The notes beneath the pieces were generated by a model, which saw only the letters and a list, made by a program, of their open reading frames with translations, did not search any database and was not told the DNA's origin. A program made the translations under genes and the position numbers. A DNA stretch of 34,346 nucleotides. Source: CAYMNU01 sp964391885 (lineage in GTDB: Archaea; Altiarchaeota; Altiarchaeia; JAFGQM01). Location: the NCBI GenBank assembly GCA_964391885.1, contig CAYMNU010000057.1:1-34346 (forward strand), read 5' to 3'. Shown one piece after another: positions 8,021 to 15,330 of the stretch. Positions within the stretch are counted from its first letter, which is position 1. Each line of letters starts with the position of its first letter.

Positions 8021-8323
8021 ATGGTTCCACATATGAAAAAGGGCAATCCCCCCAGGCCTGGTTGGCTTGCAAGGGTGTTCGGAAGAAATGCATCCAAGCA
8101 AAGAAGAGAAAAGGGTGAAGCACTTAGGCTGATGCCCGGTAAGGCATTCGGTGCCACTCATTATGAAGAAGGCATGGCTGCTCTTAATCGGGCGGCTTGG
8201 GCTTCAAAGTCTCGCCGGTTGGAAACCCTGCGCGAGGCTGGCAAACAACTTACGGCTGCAGAGCAAGCCGAGCTTGCTGAAGCAAATTTCCGGCTCAGGG
8301 TAATGGATAACGTTAGGAAGTGA
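8021..8323 (+). CDS. Small basic protein, 100 aa, unrecognised
   Basis: This is a soluble basic protein with a GNPPRPGWLARVFGR N-terminal stretch and a helical, Ala/Glu/Arg-rich C-terminal half (about 45-100). ATGs at 8021 and 8033 are both possible starts. It begins 18 bases after the preceding small basic gene and ends about 56 bases before mre11, so it sits inside the end-resection locus. A partner or regulator of HerA or Mre11 is possible, but nothing in the sequence proves it. Confidence 0.6.
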   Translation: MVPHMKKGNPPRPGWLARVFGRNASKQRREKGEALRLMPGKAFGATHYEEGMAALNRAAWASKSRRLETLREAGKQLTAAEQAELAEANFRLRVMDNVRK

Positions 8324-8378
8324 GTAAAATATGCGCACCTCCCACGTATTTTAAGGATTTACAGAAGTCACAATTATT

Positions 8379-9569
8379 ATGAAATTCGCACATATGGCCG
8401 ACCTGCACCTTGGGGGTTGGCGCGATCCGGAACTCGAGGAGATGAGCAGGAAAGCATTTGCCAGGGCAGTCGATATATGCATATCTGAAAAACCGGATTT
8501 TGTGATAATAAGCGGAGATTTCTTTGATAGCTCGATGCCGCCCTTCGATGTCCTGGACTTCATAACAAAGAAGCTCCAGGAGTTGAAGAAGGCAGGCATA
8601 CGCGTGTACTCGATAGCAGGCTCTCACGATTATTCTCCCTCGGGCAAGACGATACTCAAAGTGCTTGAGAACGCCGAGCTTATTTGGAACGTGGCAAAGG
8701 GAGAGGAAAAGGACGGCAAGCTGCACCTCAAGTTCACCGAAGACCCGTCCGGAGCGAAGCTCACCGGCATATACGGGCGCAAGGGCTCGCTCGATGAAGA
8801 ATACTACAAATCTCTTGATCGCTCAATCGAGTCCGAGACGGGATATAAGATATTCCTCTTTCATTCGGGAATACGAGACTTTCTTCCTGGCTATCTGAAA
8901 GAATCGGATGCCATGCCGCTTTCCCTGCTTCCAAAGGGTTTTGATTATTATGCGGGCGGGCACATTCACCATCGCAGTGAGCATGACTATGGCAAGGGCA
9001 AGGTGGTAATCCCCGGAGCGCTCTTCCCTGCCAACTTCCAGGAGCTTGAGCGATTTGGCTCAGGCGGGTTTTACATGGTAGAAGACGGCATTGCAGCATA
9101 TCGTGAGATAAGGGAAGCCAATGTCGTGAGTATAATCGTGGATGCAGAGAACAAGACTGCCGCAGAGCTGGAGCTCGGGCTGGAGAAGGAAATATCTAAG
9201 GCGAATTGCAGGGGCTCGATAGTCCTGATTAGGGCATCTGGAACTCTTAAAGAGGGAAAACCCTCTGACATACGTTTCAGGGCATTGTTGGAAAAGGCGC
9301 TTGCAGAAGGCGCCGCCGTAGTCAAAAGGAACACAAATGCCTTAAGCTCAAAGGAGTATGAAGAAATCAGCGTGGCGTCGGACACTATCGAAAATCTCGA
9401 GGAAAAGCTGATTTCAGAGCAGGCGGGCCAGGGCGGCATGAAGGATGAAAAAGGGCTGATTGAGAAGCTGATTAAAATCCTCGATACCGAGAAGCTGGAG
9501 GGGGAGACTGCAACATCTTTCGAGCAGCGCATCTTCTCAGAGGTCGATTCCGGAACTGATTTAAATTAG
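8379..9569 (+). CDS. mre11: Mre11 nuclease
   Basis: The 396-residue Mn-dependent phosphoesterase processes double-strand breaks with Rad50. Motif I is MADLHLGG (D8, H10), motif II SGDFFD (45-50, D47), motif III GSHD (81-84), and the later HIHHRSEHD carries metal-binding histidines. Motif III usually reads GNHD; the Ser variant is, as I recall, shared by an archaeal/bacterial subgroup of Mre11-like exonucleases. A C-terminal capping and Rad50-binding region (about 250-396) is Glu/Lys-rich. It is separated from rad50 by two exported or membrane protein genes, which is unusual since the two are normally adjacent. Confidence 0.93.
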   Translation: MKFAHMADLHLGGWRDPELEEMSRKAFARAVDICISEKPDFVIISGDFFDSSMPPFDVLDFITKKLQELKKAGIRVYSIAGSHDYSPSGKTILKVLENAELIWNVAKGEEKDGKLHLKFTEDPSGAKLTGIYGRKGSLDEEYYKSLDRSIESETGYKIFLFHSGIRDFLPGYLKESDAMPLSLLPKGFDYYAGGHIHHRSEHDYGKGKVVIPGALFPANFQELERFGSGGFYMVEDGIAAYREIREANVVSIIVDAENKTAAELELGLEKEISKANCRGSIVLIRASGTLKEGKPSDIRFRALLEKALAEGAAVVKRNTNALSSKEYEEISVASDTIENLEEKLISEQAGQGGMKDEKGLIEKLIKILDTEKLEGETATSFEQRIFSEVDSGTDLN

Positions 9570-9623
9570 TCTAATTCCAATAATAATGTTAACATATACG
9601 GCACACCACATGTCCTCGACAAA

Positions 9624-10841
9624 ATGAAACTCTATCTCGCATTGGCTTTGCTGGCTTTGCTTTCAGTAGCCTCCGCATGGGCGAATGGCTATTCTGTATA
9701 CTCAAGCGACCCTGTTTTTGCAGATTCTCCGAGATACTGGCAAAGGACAACAATGTACAGTACTCACGACTATCTCGCCGAGTCTGCATTGAAGATGCTC
9801 AGGGAAGCCGCTCCGGAGGCTGCAGAATGGATACTGGAACGGGAATTCTTCTATGGGACAGAGCTTCCGGACAGCAGAGGCTATTCAGAGAGCATAAACG
9901 ACCTTTCGGCACAGTACCTTAGGTTTAACGAGGATGGCACGATGCTCGAAGATTCGCTCGCCCTGCGGGCCATGGGGCGCAATGACGGCCTTTATGGGAG
10001 TGCCATCAATGCGCTTTCCAATGGCGCATATGGAACCGCATCCAAGCATGCCGGGGCGATACTTTCTTATGTGCAGAATGCGGGCCTTTTTTCACGCGTT
10101 ATAGACAATCCACTGAATGGATACAATTTTGAGAGGAATATAATGTGGATAAGCAATATCAAGCATCCCTCAAACCGTTTCGAAGAGCTTTACGGGGGAC
10201 ACATAGAGTTCGACGGCTCGCTCGAGATGATATCGCCATACGATGCCGTCATGAAAATAGGGCAGGCGACGTTTATGGGCAAGAAGGACGACTCATGCTC
10301 TGCTCGGTGGATGGATGACAATTACGATCCGGAAAACCCGGACTTCATTGCATGCGCCGGCAGGAACTTTAATAATATCATAAATGCACAGGTGGATGTT
10401 CTCTACACGCTATACCAAGCAGGTAAGGGCAATACAAGATATGAGGTCTATGCATACGACTGGGCAAAACCCATAACCAAAGAGATTTTAGTACCCGAGC
10501 CTCCTGCAACGAATGATTCCATTCCAGGGCCCATTGACGAGATTCTGCCCCCAGTCGAACTGCCGCCTGAGATTGCGGATCAGGAAGAGCCCGAACCCAC
10601 CCTATCTGATCTCCAAGCTCAAGACAAGAAGTCTGACCCACTGGTTTTCTATATTGCAGTGGTTGTTTTAGTATCCATAATATTTGCAATGGCATTCAAG
10701 GCCATGAAAAAACCAGTGCAAAGACCCTCTATAAAACAAGAGGATAATCCGGTCCGCGCCCAAAAGCTAAAGAGAGTTTCTCTCAGAAAACCGTCAAAAT
10801 CAAAGGGCCGAGTATCAAAAAGTTCCCGTAAAGAGAAATAG
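9624..10841 (+). CDS. Exported, C-terminally anchored protein, possibly zinc phospholipase C/S1-P1-like
   Basis: The 405-residue protein has a classic signal peptide (MKLYLALALLALLSVASA) with cleavage predicted before W19. An extracellular domain of about 250 residues contains THDYLAESALKML (about 47-59), YGTELPDSRG (about 77-86) and a helix KHAGAILSYVQNAG (about 140-153). A Pro/Glu-rich stalk (about 290-335), a membrane helix (FYIAVVVLVSIIFAMAF) and a Lys/Arg/Ser-rich cytoplasmic tail follow. Mature Trp1 plus spaced His/Asp helices recall the zinc-dependent phospholipase C/P1 nuclease fold, in which Trp1 is a metal ligand; this is a weak structural guess. It sits between mre11 and rad50. A GC-rich hairpin follows the stop. 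Confidence 0.8.
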   Translation: MKLYLALALLALLSVASAWANGYSVYSSDPVFADSPRYWQRTTMYSTHDYLAESALKMLREAAPEAAEWILEREFFYGTELPDSRGYSESINDLSAQYLRFNEDGTMLEDSLALRAMGRNDGLYGSAINALSNGAYGTASKHAGAILSYVQNAGLFSRVIDNPLNGYNFERNIMWISNIKHPSNRFEELYGGHIEFDGSLEMISPYDAVMKIGQATFMGKKDDSCSARWMDDNYDPENPDFIACAGRNFNNIINAQVDVLYTLYQAGKGNTRYEVYAYDWAKPITKEILVPEPPATNDSIPGPIDEILPPVELPPEIADQEEPEPTLSDLQAQDKKSDPLVFYIAVVVLVSIIFAMAFKAMKKPVQRPSIKQEDNPVRAQKLKRVSLRKPSKSKGRVSKSSRKEK

Positions 10842-10857
10842 GGGGCCTTGCGGCCCC
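10842..10857 (+). terminator. GC hairpin after the exported-protein gene
   Basis: GGGGCC-TTGC-GGCCCC begins at the base after the stop and forms a perfect 6-bp stem with a 4-base loop, followed by AAAA. The position suggests a transcript end or 3' stabiliser. The usual archaeal T-run is not present on this strand, so function is uncertain. Confidence 0.45.
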
Positions 10858-10938
10858 AAAATCAGTCCCAACCTACAGAAATAGACCTATTTTAGTGGAA
10901 TAAGTTGCGTGGCATCATCGCCTCTGCTATCTTTCCTA

Positions 10939-11175
10939 TTATATCCATCGTATTTGCCCTCTGGGGTCGTCTAGCCTTTCTACCATCTCCAATATCCCTG
11001 CCTTTGTGAATCCGAGGTTGCCTTCCATTTTTTTCCAATTTGAGGAAACTAGGGCCCCGATGGGCCCATTCGCCCCCGGCACTGTTTTAATATCGGCTGG
11101 CGAGCTGAGGCATAAAAAGCCGCGTTTATCAAGCGCCGCGTGTGGAAATTGCGTACCGGGCTGGCGTGTTTCCAT
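10939..11175 (-). CDS. Possible small protein, 78 aa, unrecognised
   Basis: The frame lies opposite to the surrounding genes in the 445-base gap between two rightward genes. The protein reads plausibly (a GANGPIGALVSSNWKKMEGN middle and an Asp/Arg-rich end) and has no membrane segment. Its best support is the perfect TATA box TTTATATA on the minus strand, centred about 24 bases before the ATG. No family recognised. An overlapping plus-strand frame (11006-11209) is less convincing. A non-coding leftward transcript is the main alternative. Confidence 0.45.
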   Translation of the reverse strand: METRQPGTQFPHAALDKRGFLCLSSPADIKTVPGANGPIGALVSSNWKKMEGNLGFTKAGILEMVERLDDPRGQIRWI

Positions 11176-11194
11176 GACTAGCTTTGTCGAGGGG

Positions 11195-11202
11195 TATATA
11201 AA
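11195..11202 (-). promoter_or_regulatory. TATA box for leftward 78-aa gene
   Basis: TTTATATA on the minus strand is centred about 24 bases before the ATG at 11175, the spacing of an archaeal leaderless promoter. Confidence 0.5.
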
Positions 11203-11246
11203 CAGTTAACGGAGGTGTGTGAGCAGTGAGCAGTGCTTAAGCGAAG

Positions 11247-11256
11247 CTTTTTAATA
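11247..11256 (+). promoter_or_regulatory. TATA box for membrane-anchored protein gene
   Basis: CTTTTTAATA, preceded by GAAG (BRE-like), is centred about 35 bases before the ATG at 11287. A tandem GAGCAGT-GAGCAGT (11221-11234) lies just upstream. The promoter suggests transcription restarts here before rad50. Confidence 0.45.
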
Positions 11257-11286
11257 ACGGCTTTCTAACTCAGCTATTTATTTGAA

Positions 11287-11883
11287 ATGGACAATAGGAT
11301 TTATTCCGCATTGGCAGCCGCTATAGTTGCGTCGGCATTTGTGGTCTTGGTTATGCAGCTCGTGCCTGAAGTCTCCGAGCCGTATACAGAGCCGCCTGAG
11401 AACCTAACTGCGCCCGTACCTGAACCCGTTCCCGAGATTCCATTCGGCGCGGATCTTGCCGCACTGGCCAACGAGCAGTTCGGCGGACAGCTTCTTCATA
11501 CAAAGACCAACGAGACATCAATGAACGGCTGGTTAAGGCTAAGCTTTACTGTTCCTGACGAGGTTAAGCTTCCCTACCTTTGCCATGCATTCATGGGCAG
11601 GCGCCCGATTAGAGAAGTGGGCGATGCCGTATTCACCGATATGAGCGATGAGTCCAACGAGACCTGCAGGATAGGCGTAAGCGGTGCAGCTGTAAGCGCA
11701 TGCGGCCGCCTGGATATCTTTATCGAGATAGGTGAAATGGTATCGGGATATAATGCAAGCCAAGATAATTGGAAGGACTTCTTTTCATGCGTCCCGGAAA
11801 TCGACAGCGAGTTCTGCAGGTCCGAGTGCGATACTCTTGTCGAAGGGCTAATGAAGATGGAGCGCAGTCCCTTCCTGCAGTGA
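11287..11883 (+). CDS. N-terminally membrane-anchored extracellular protein, 198 aa
   Basis: No family recognised. Residues about 5-27 (SALAAAIVASAFVVLVMQLV) are a membrane anchor with no obvious cleavage site, followed by a Pro/Glu-rich linker (about 30-55) and an extracellular domain (about 60-198). The domain has seven cysteines, including a CxxxC (CRSEC near the C-terminus), so disulfides are likely. It has its own TATA-like promoter and ends 28 bases before rad50. Its place between mre11 and rad50 is not explained by its location outside the cell; it may simply be an insertion. Confidence 0.8.
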   Translation: MDNRIYSALAAAIVASAFVVLVMQLVPEVSEPYTEPPENLTAPVPEPVPEIPFGADLAALANEQFGGQLLHTKTNETSMNGWLRLSFTVPDEVKLPYLCHAFMGRRPIREVGDAVFTDMSDESNETCRIGVSGAAVSACGRLDIFIEIGEMVSGYNASQDNWKDFFSCVPEIDSEFCRSECDTLVEGLMKMERSPFLQ

Positions 11884-11911
11884 TTTTATTCTAGTCGCAT
11901 CTAACTAAGCA

Positions 11912-13936
11912 ATGATTCTGCGTTCGCTTAAGCTGGATAATATTCGCAGCTATGCATCAGAAGAAATATCCTTTCCCGAAGGCTCTGTGCTGCTTTCCGG
12001 CGACATCGGCAGCGGCAAGAGCACAATACTCCTCGCAATAGATTTTGCCCTATTCGGCCTGCAGAAAGACCTCACCGGCGCCAGTCTCTTGAAGCATGGA
12101 AAAGAGCAGGGCTCTGTCGAACTCAGCTTTGAGCTTTCAGGAAAGCCGTTTACAATCCGTCGCACCCTTAAGCGGAAGAAGGAGTCCGTAAGGCAGGCTG
12201 CGGGATATATAACAATCGATGGCATCCAAAAGGACCTCACGGCTCAGGAGTCAAAATCATTTATCTTAAGCCTTTTGGGCTATCCTCCGGAAGCGATAAA
12301 AAAGGATTCTGCCCTCCTCTATCGCTATACTGTATATACCCCTCAGGAGCAGATGAAGCAGATAATAGAATCAGGCCTTGGCGACCGAATCGATCTCATG
12401 AGGCGCCTCTTTAACATGGATCGCTACAAGCGCATCGCCGAGAATGCGGAAATGTATGCGAGGGAGTTGAGGGGGCGGGCACGTGAGCTTGCCGGTACTA
12501 TCTCAGATTTGGATGACAAGAAACGGGAGAAGAAAGAGCTCACAGAGTCCTCTGCAGAGGAAAAGAAAAAACTGGACGATGTCGCTAAAAGATTATCTGC
12601 ACTCAAGGCATCTCTTACGGAAAGCAAAAAGGCACTTGAGCAACTGGGTGACGAAATCGAATCACTGGGCCTTAAAAAACAAGAGTATGCGTCTTTGAAG
12701 GCAGAGTTCGAGCTATTGAAAGCGTCTGGCGAAAAGTTAAAGGCGGCGTTTAATGATATCTCACCCCGGTTAATGGATTTAGAAAAGCGCCTGGATGCTT
12801 TCAAAACATTGGAGAAACCCCTCTCCAAAGCAGACATAGAGTCTGAAATATCTCGATTGGAGAAATCAGAGCGGCTGTCACTTTCCAAAATCGCGTCCTT
12901 GGAAACCGAGGCTTCATCGCTCGCTAGGATATTGGAAAAGGGCGTATGCGGGACATGTGGACAGAGTGTAGCTGATAGAGAAGCTTTTGCCAAAGGCATA
13001 GAATCCAAGAGAAAGGAGATAGAGCTCCTCAATAAATCTAGTGGGGGTGCCCGGGAATGCATAGAAAAGCTGAGGAAAGATCTCGAAATCGTCAGAAAAT
13101 ATGAATCAGACATAAGAGAAAGGAAGTCATTGGAAGAGCGCGTAAAAGAGCTTTCCGAGTCGAAAAACAAAATCAAGTCGGAAGTATCTGAAAACATAGC
13201 CAAGCAGAAGTCCTTAGCCAGTAGGATAAACCTTATTGCCGGCGATATAAAAAAGAGCACCCCATTGGCAGACCGGTACAAGCAGGCCCAAAACTCTTAC
13301 GAGACACTCAGGACCGATGCCGAAACCCTAGCCCGGGAGGAATCTTCCCTCGCCGCCAAGCTCTCTGGTATCAAGGAAGCCGAAGAGCGCTTATCCATGG
13401 AGATAAAACGGAAAACCGATGCCAAGGCCAGGATGGAGAAGTTTATAAGGTTCGATCAGTGGCTGAGGGACTTCTTTGTCAGCCTGATGGGTACAATCGA
13501 GCGACATGCGATGGCCAGCGTTCAGCAGGACTTCAACTCGCTTTTCCAGAAGTGGTTCTCAATGCTTGTAATGGACGAAGGCCTTAGCGCACGCATCGAC
13601 GGAAATTTCTCGATAATAATTGAGCAGGAGGGCTTTGAGACCGACTACAGCTTCCTTTCCGGAGGGGAACGGACTGCCATAGCTCTCGCTTATCGACTTG
13701 CCCTCAATCGCGTTATAAACGACCTAACTGAAAGCATAAAGACAAAGGACTTGATAATACTTGATGAACCCACCGACGGTTTCTCAAGCGACCAGATGGA
13801 TTCTGTAAGGGAAGTGCTTTCAGAGCTTGCAAGCCGGCAGACGATAATCGTGAGCCATGAGCCCAAGGTCGAGAGCTTTGTGAGTAATACTATCCGAATT
13901 GTCAAAGACGCCGGGACAAGCAAGATACTAGAATGA
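11912..13936 (+). CDS. rad50: Rad50 SMC-like ATPase
   Basis: The 674-residue protein partners Mre11 at DNA ends. Walker A GDIGSGKS is at 30-37, Q-loop-region YTPQEQMKQI near 143-152, and long coiled coils (about 175-340 and 360-510) flank the zinc hook CGTC (C346, C349). The ABC signature LSGGER is near 582 and Walker B LIILDEPTDG near 614. All functional elements are present, but the coils are short: archaeal Rad50 is usually 850-900 residues. It overlaps the next gene, uvsE, by four bases (ATGA), so the UV endonuclease is translationally coupled to it. Confidence 0.95.
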   Translation: MILRSLKLDNIRSYASEEISFPEGSVLLSGDIGSGKSTILLAIDFALFGLQKDLTGASLLKHGKEQGSVELSFELSGKPFTIRRTLKRKKESVRQAAGYITIDGIQKDLTAQESKSFILSLLGYPPEAIKKDSALLYRYTVYTPQEQMKQIIESGLGDRIDLMRRLFNMDRYKRIAENAEMYARELRGRARELAGTISDLDDKKREKKELTESSAEEKKKLDDVAKRLSALKASLTESKKALEQLGDEIESLGLKKQEYASLKAEFELLKASGEKLKAAFNDISPRLMDLEKRLDAFKTLEKPLSKADIESEISRLEKSERLSLSKIASLETEASSLARILEKGVCGTCGQSVADREAFAKGIESKRKEIELLNKSSGGARECIEKLRKDLEIVRKYESDIRERKSLEERVKELSESKNKIKSEVSENIAKQKSLASRINLIAGDIKKSTPLADRYKQAQNSYETLRTDAETLAREESSLAAKLSGIKEAEERLSMEIKRKTDAKARMEKFIRFDQWLRDFFVSLMGTIERHAMASVQQDFNSLFQKWFSMLVMDEGLSARIDGNFSIIIEQEGFETDYSFLSGGERTAIALAYRLALNRVINDLTESIKTKDLIILDEPTDGFSSDQMDSVREVLSELASRQTIIVSHEPKVESFVSNTIRIVKDAGTSKILE

Positions 13937-14817
13937 AAATAGGTTATCCTTGCATAAACCGCAGCATAGGCTGCACTGCCAACACTACGTTCAGGCTGGC
14001 TAATTATTCAGAAGAGAATCTCATCAAGAAGCTGGGGAACAATTTATCTTGCCTGGAAAAGATTTTACGCTACAATCTTGACAAAGGCTTTCTCTTTTTT
14101 AGGATAAGCTCAGATATCGTCCCATTTGCATCGCACCCGGTATGCACGTTTGATTGGGCCCGGCATTTCAGAGTAGAGCTGAAGGCAATAGGCGACTTAA
14201 TCAAAGAAAGCGGTATGCGCATCTCCATGCACCCCGACCAGTTCACGCTCTTGAATTCTCTGCGCGATGACGTTGTAGACCGTAGTATAGCCGAGCTGGA
14301 ATATCATTGCCAGGTCCTGGATGCAATGGATTTGGACACCACTGCGAAAGTGCAGATACATGTAGGTGGCGTATACGGTGACAAGCCGCTTGCGATCAGG
14401 AGGTTCATAGATTCATATGGTAACCTAGATAAAAAGGTTCGGTGCAGGTTGGCAATAGAGAACGATGATCGGTTATTCTCCCTAAAGGATTGCATTCGCA
14501 TAAGCGATTCATGTGGCACTCCCGTAATCTTTGACAGCTTCCACCATGAATGCCTGAACAACGGAGAGGACTTCAGGGAAGCTATAGGTTTGGTTTCTTC
14601 TACTTGGAAAACAAAAGACGGCATTCTCATGACCGACTACAGCCAGCAGAAACAGGGTGCAAGGAGAGGTACACACACAGAGCACATTGACATTAACCTT
14701 TTCAGGGATTATCTGAAAGATACAAACGGGCTCGACTTCGACATAATGCTGGAGATAAAAGACAAAGAGAAGAGCGCAGCAGCGGCGCTTAAGGTGCTTA
14801 ATTCAGTATCCAGATAG
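13933..14817 (+). CDS. uvsE: UV damage endonuclease (UVDE/UvsE)
   Basis: The 294-residue TIM-barrel endonuclease nicks DNA 5' of UV photoproducts and some other lesions. The N-terminus MKIGYPCINRSIGC matches the family's IGY...N start; FFRISSDIVPFASHP (about 56-70), SMHPDQF (about 97-103), HVGGVYGDK (about 142-150), IENDD (about 174-178) and DSFHHE (about 200-205) supply metal-binding His, Glu and Asp. Length is normal for the bacterial/archaeal form (about 290-300). The four-base overlap with rad50 ties direct UV repair to the end-resection operon. The 3' end overlaps the convergent tspO gene by 20 bases. Confidence 0.93.
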   Translation: MKIGYPCINRSIGCTANTTFRLANYSEENLIKKLGNNLSCLEKILRYNLDKGFLFFRISSDIVPFASHPVCTFDWARHFRVELKAIGDLIKESGMRISMHPDQFTLLNSLRDDVVDRSIAELEYHCQVLDAMDLDTTAKVQIHVGGVYGDKPLAIRRFIDSYGNLDKKVRCRLAIENDDRLFSLKDCIRISDSCGTPVIFDSFHHECLNNGEDFREAIGLVSSTWKTKDGILMTDYSQQKQGARRGTHTEHIDINLFRDYLKDTNGLDFDIMLEIKDKEKSAAAALKVLNSVSR

Positions 14818-15265
14818 CCAGGTTGAGAACTGCCGCGAAGCTCACCCATGCAAGATAGGGCACCATAAGCCAGAAAGCCCTCTGCGAGACTTTTTTGAAC
14901 TGCATCATAGTGAGGAAAATAAATGCCAATAGGGCACATATCTCAATAAATGCGAGCGCAGGCGACTTAAGGCCGAAGAAGAGCCCCGACCAGGCTATGT
15001 TAAGGACAAGCTGTATCGCAAAGAGGTTCACGCCCTTTTTCACATCTTTCTTGCCGTAGCCCCTTTCCCAGACCAAGTAAAGGGCTATGCCCATGAGGAT
15101 GAAGAGAGTAGTCCACACGGGGGCGAATACCCAATTGGGCGGGTTGAAAAACGGCTTATTAATCGTGGCGTACCATGTTGGAATAGCCGTTATGTTAAAC
15201 AGCGAACCGACGAGGCCTGCGCCTTGGCATACTAGCAGGGAAACGATAAGTTTTGGCCAGTTCAT
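14798..15265 (-). CDS. tspO: TspO/MBR family membrane protein
   Basis: The 155-residue protein has five predicted membrane helices and the Trp/Pro-rich TspO pattern: WYATINKPFFNPPNWVFAPVW (about 31-51), NIAWSGLFFGL (about 88-98) and PYLAWVSFAAVLNLAIW (about 135-151). The family binds porphyrins and sterols and is linked to stress and tetrapyrrole handling. Length is typical (about 155-160). It is convergent with uvsE, overlapping its last 20 bases. No partner gene is evident nearby. Confidence 0.93.
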   Translation of the reverse strand: MNWPKLIVSLLVCQGAGLVGSLFNITAIPTWYATINKPFFNPPNWVFAPVWTTLFILMGIALYLVWERGYGKKDVKKGVNLFAIQLVLNIAWSGLFFGLKSPALAFIEICALLAFIFLTMMQFKKVSQRAFWLMVPYLAWVSFAAVLNLAIWILN

Positions 15266-15330
15266 GGTAATTTATGGTTTTGCCAAACTAAAATATACTA
15301 GATTGGATGGCTCCTCATCCTTACTACAAC

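Noticed and set aside
11006..11209. Plus-strand 67-codon frame opposite the possible leftward small gene
   Set aside because: No promoter at a fitting distance and Pro-rich shadow-like composition; the minus frame has the better TATA box.
12424..13281. Long minus-strand frame (285 codons) inside rad50
   Set aside because: Ser/Phe-rich antisense of the coiled-coil region, a common codon-bias artefact; rad50 is certain here.
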